Source: a virus. Taken from it: 21,692 nucleotides of DNA. Shown here one piece after another: positions 19,501 to 21,692 of the stretch. The stretch is taken from the IMG/VR virus record IMGVR_UViG_3300046804_006191, positions 1 through 21,692 of that record, one strand, 5' to 3'. The translations under genes and the position numbers were made by a program. Position 1 is the first letter of the stretch, and every line of letters starts with the position of its first letter. The notes beneath the pieces were generated by a model. That model did no database searches. It worked only from the letters and a program-made list of their open reading frames with translations, and was not told the DNA's origin.

Positions 19501-21692
19501 ATATCATATGCAACTGGACCATCTTCTCCATAATATTTTTCATTCAATACCGATGTAAACCCATAAGTATTACGTGTGTAACTACCCATGAAGTCTATGT
19601 TCTGAGAAATAGGTAAAGAATAAAAAGATAAACCTATAATGTATGGAAATACTGGAGTATCGTCAGCATCAACTGTAATAAAATATGCATATGTTCCTGT
19701 AGGATATTCTGGTGTAACACACCATCTGCCATTATGTTCATCCAAAGAACCTAAATTTTCTACATATTCATAATCTTCAACAAATGTACCTAATGGATAT
19801 AAACTTGTACTTGGCGCACCTGTTCCTGGCCTACTATTACGAAGAGAATAACTTGATGTCATTCTGACAATATCGGAAGTCGGTTCATTTGGATTTTCAT
19901 ATGCATAAGGGCCATATATGGGATTACCATCGAAAGCCCAACCTAAAATTGGCGAATGTGCATTTTCCAGTACATTGTCATTTAATTCATTGCGAAGACT
20001 AATTGGATTGTTGGAGTAACAATAAGTATTTTTAACGACATCTACATTTTTTCTTCTGGGATAAACATATCCACCATTTGCATCAAAATCAGCTACTGGA
20101 TTATCCAAAACATATCTAACAGAATCATACGTATAATATGGGATATTTGCCACTGCAGCTGCATCACTTCCCGCAGGTTCAATTAGAACATAAGTATAAG
20201 GAGAATAATCAATTCCTTTATCAATTATAATAACTGCATCTGGTTGAATTACTCCATCAATAATTTTGGTGGCGTCTATTTTTATTTCTCCGCCACGTCC
20301 TCTATTCAGAGAATCGACCAGAGTTAATTTTGGAGGTGCATTATAATATTTTCCACCGTTCGTAACCACAACGGATGTCAATCTACCAAATCTATCAACT
20401 TCGACTGATATAATTGCATTTTCACCAGAAGTGAATCTCACACTCGGTGGTTCGATGTATCCGGCACCACTTGATGTTACATTTACTTCGATGATTCTTC
20501 CATCATTATCAATCGTACAGGTGGCAGCTGCCCCAGAACCTACTTCACTATTAAATATTACAACTGGTGGAACTTGATATCCATATCCAGAACTGGTAAC
20601 TGTTACGGATTCAACTCCCCCATAGTAAACATTGAGATTAGTCCGGACCGATTGTGCAAGTACACCATCAATAAACATACCGATGGATTCGTCACCGGTA
20701 TTGATTTTGGTGTCGATTGTTGTTACCGGAGTTCTCGGAAATGCACAAGTTGAACCCAATGGAATCAATGACTCCATATTTTCATTACCGAATGGTCCAA
20801 TTACATATGAAGGTAAAGATGTTGATTGTACAAATACATACTTTTCATCATAATGAACTGAAGAAACACCAGAAGTATAACTAGTGACATCGGCTACTGT
20901 GGAATCAGCTATTCTTGAATGACTACCTTGTGTATTTTCTTTCCAAGTGTCAATCAGAGGAATGTTGGTTATATTATTTTCTGTGTATCCAGTGGAGTAA
21001 AAATCACTAGGTGAGTTAAAATATCCGGATTGAAATATATCGATATCATTAACTATACGAAGACATTTTAATACAGTTTCACCATCTTCGTGATATGCAA
21101 TAAGTGGTTTAAAATCATATACTTCTTTACCCACACTATGAGTTCTGACTGTAGTGTTATTAACACCACGGACACAATCTCTAAATTGATTCGATGTGGA
21201 ATAACTGTATTGAATTATTTCATCGTCAATTGTAATCAATCCTGAATTCTGTGGAAATCCATATGTACTTTCAACAACGATATTCTTATCGTTGAGACCA
21301 ATAGGATACATTGTGTTAGTTTTTTCAGAAGGAATTGGTTCCCCGACTTTATTAATATCATTAATTGTTATTTCATATACCATTTTATCACCGACCATTA
21401 AACTACGTACTTGTTCGACAATAAAACTAGCAACAAAAGTTTTCTGGTCTTGAAATAACGTGTTATCTCTTACTTTATTAATGTCGCCGGATATCAAATC
21501 ACATAATATTATACTTCTAGTGAACCAAGTGGATTCGGATGGAGTTAATACTTTTTCACCGGGATAGAAAATAGAAACATCAACATTACCATATATTAAT
21601 TTTAACAAAATTATAATAGCATCTTCCGAACCCTTAGAACGATAAAAAGAAGAAATTCGTTCTAATATTGTAGATTTTTTAATGGTTGGATA
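16581..21692 (-). CDS. 7: Baseplate wedge protein gp7, enlarged, 5' end beyond window
   Basis: The frame is open to the window edge, so the visible 1703 residues lack the N-terminus; a TTG at 21608 is internal. In-window residues 4-47 (TIKKSTILERISSFYRSKGS, then KLIYGNVDVSIFYP) align with the C-terminal third of T4 gp7 (FYSTKGIEASYKFLFKVLYNEEVEI). The end (RPSEYRNYVLKNTHPTGYIM, about 1659-1678) aligns with T4 SRWKSDVIRFVHPVGFGFI. In T4 these are about 150 residues apart; here about 1650. The insertion holds GxGY beta-modules (about 365-505 and 1365-1460), a YHYH-like segment HSPILGWAFDGNPIYGPY (about 578-595), three W-rich repeats (about 1120-1310) and three acidic EDYG repeats (about 1563-1602). 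In T4 gp7 initiates wedge assembly with gp10 and gp8. gp8 starts 26 bases after the stop. Confidence 0.85.
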   Translation of the reverse strand, partial: YPTIKKSTILERISSFYRSKGSEDAIIILLKLIYGNVDVSIFYPGEKVLTPSESTWFTRSIILCDLISGDINKVRDNTLFQDQKTFVASFIVEQVRSLMVGDKMVYEITINDINKVGEPIPSEKTNTMYPIGLNDKNIVVESTYGFPQNSGLITIDDEIIQYSYSTSNQFRDCVRGVNNTTVRTHSVGKEVYDFKPLIAYHEDGETVLKCLRIVNDIDIFQSGYFNSPSDFYSTGYTENNITNIPLIDTWKENTQGSHSRIADSTVADVTSYTSGVSSVHYDEKYVFVQSTSLPSYVIGPFGNENMESLIPLGSTCAFPRTPVTTIDTKINTGDESIGMFIDGVLAQSVRTNLNVYYGGVESVTVTSSGYGYQVPPVVIFNSEVGSGAAATCTIDNDGRIIEVNVTSSGAGYIEPPSVRFTSGENAIISVEVDRFGRLTSVVVTNGGKYYNAPPKLTLVDSLNRGRGGEIKIDATKIIDGVIQPDAVIIIDKGIDYSPYTYVLIEPAGSDAAAVANIPYYTYDSVRYVLDNPVADFDANGGYVYPRRKNVDVVKNTYCYSNNPISLRNELNDNVLENAHSPILGWAFDGNPIYGPYAYENPNEPTSDIVRMTSSYSLRNSRPGTGAPSTSLYPLGTFVEDYEYVENLGSLDEHNGRWCVTPEYPTGTYAYFITVDADDTPVFPYIIGLSFYSLPISQNIDFMGSYTRNTYGFTSVLNEKYYGEDGPVAYDISYVIRNYNLNYNNLFTLDVTGRLTDVTSGVLDDVYVDASDGSYVVGDLCRFHYPNTQLGEDKGCEAVVSWVVGEEISSLNIAIPNVDVILRDQNITFDNTNRNFTSSDINLIGDYIEFATPHGIVNGSRMVFSNINGNIPDGLEDNRAYFIKVVNNLTISLHKTIDDWKLDTKVSIESTGTGDKRLSPVYAFIVGRTFVTERGCSFKVITWDSSTVTLGIRVLGTIDTELDDIFPDLVNSKCKILSITTPDINENSTLIPVTDSSSFYGGDIIRVGDEVVELVEILEDNVLKVIRDTNVNPPIARGTSVTNLTRLAVIVDTTVPHNMKEGDLIEIIDAVPNIFNGQLNIDLIESETRFVCYKKLSKEDIQFILNEPITDPDRGLAYITSTKPYFLTNPTEGTLWWSTLSGMLYVRYNDTDSNQWVLASPTGVVPRLLNDEIVSVSGGDLNISPTGLNGDQIIISDVAPSTRIDLSALKKGDLWWSSSSGFLYVYYKSSTQDGIWVPATPTGISGRSDEGAIAPDISYGTGTGIQKQAVVTVSEYPPVNAIDNPVTDGDLWWSSITGVLYIRYDSKWVVATPVGTKPGEGAYDYSISLTANLLTKYTEIMMASGNYYFITSSSSVIGPVGRIEVTSSGQNIKYLPSITGIYPREIDRSIHSIEVDEEGAIISVATIYGGARYSNPKVEVLTNTGTDATFDINVVNGSIESIDVILGGKGYKSTDKILIVDTSNILIAKSNSIGGYTSDILYTVGAFQNSDPTIVPSFELDLNVTVYDVVGTFDINAEVTSASGNFTGLVKYWDPTNRVLTLKRTNGSLKENELITSLYVPLITSEDYGLVTETEESTEDYGLINDLATEDDDYGKLFEFQVATAKILQVEMPILLSRTGSKVTLGSEFVTDMNLLSESYSRLTDSYYYQNFSYVIDSEVRPSEYRNYVLKNTHPTGYIMFGQLSLKSTINVFQTFIETDVVLQ
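17755..18332 (-). repeat. Three tandem W-rich repeats inside gp7
   Basis: Three copies spaced about 235-240 bases carry GTLWWSTLSGMLYVRY, GDLWWSSSSGFLYVYY and GDLWWSSITGVLYIRY, each followed by W and V.A(S/T)P(T/V)G. The DNA copies are diverged but recognisable on the plus strand (GACCACCA in each). The pattern is related to the N-terminal W repeats of the 753-residue fibre. Confidence 0.8.

Noticed and set aside
21606-21608. TTG at 21608 as the true start of the large gp7 gene
   Set aside because: The frame stays open to the window edge and the residues upstream (FYRSKGSE region) match conserved gp7 sequence, so the gene begins outside.
1-21692. tRNA genes, CRISPR arrays, insertion sequences or integrase sites
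   Set aside because: None found on reading the gaps; the intergenic spaces are short and explained by promoters, ribosome binding sites and hairpins.

Overview
The window is a stretch of late structural genes from a T4-like contractile-tailed phage, AT-rich overall. The evidence is a run of recognisable T4 baseplate and neck homologues (gp7, gp8, gp25, gp13, gp14) together with repeated copies of the T4-type late promoter TATAAATA or one-base variants of it. The very large virion proteins, a DUF4815-type baseplate protein, a YHYH-like segment and many GxGY beta-modules resemble marine T4-like phages such as cyanophages. No host-diagnostic gene is present, so a marine or cyanobacterial host is only an inference.

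Almost everything is on the minus strand, so transcription runs from high to low coordinates. In that order: a 5'-truncated, greatly enlarged gp7 baseplate wedge protein (21692-16581); gp8 wedge protein (16555-15083); a 2694-residue DUF4815-type protein in the slot where T4 has gp9 and gp10 (15036-6952); a strong hairpin terminator; a 61-residue coiled-coil protein (6896-6711); and a 753-residue tail fibre (6683-4422).

Next comes a short-gene cluster behind a perfect late promoter: a 70-residue fibre-type protein and three stand-alone copies of the fibre's C-terminal tip module (109, 128 and 131 residues). The cluster continues with a 19-residue micro-ORF, and then, behind another perfect late promoter, a 66/89-residue pair of the kind found downstream of tail fibre genes.

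A bidirectional terminator then separates this block from the only convincing plus-strand gene, a 57-residue membrane-protein candidate (2185-2358). It diverges from the neck gene gp13 (2128-995) across a 16-bp palindrome that contains one late-promoter-like box on each strand. gp25 and the start of gp14 finish the window.

The genes form one assembly programme: gp7, gp8, gp25 and the DUF4815 protein build the baseplate wedge and fibre attachment, gp13 and gp14 build the neck that joins head to tail, and the fibre cluster supplies host recognition. The most unusual parts are the tandem tip-module cassettes with shifted base composition, the very large insertion in gp7, the palindromic divergent promoter with its reversed small gene, and the micro-ORF that looks like a truncated copy of its neighbour. 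All identifications rest on remembered family motifs and synteny; no database search was run.
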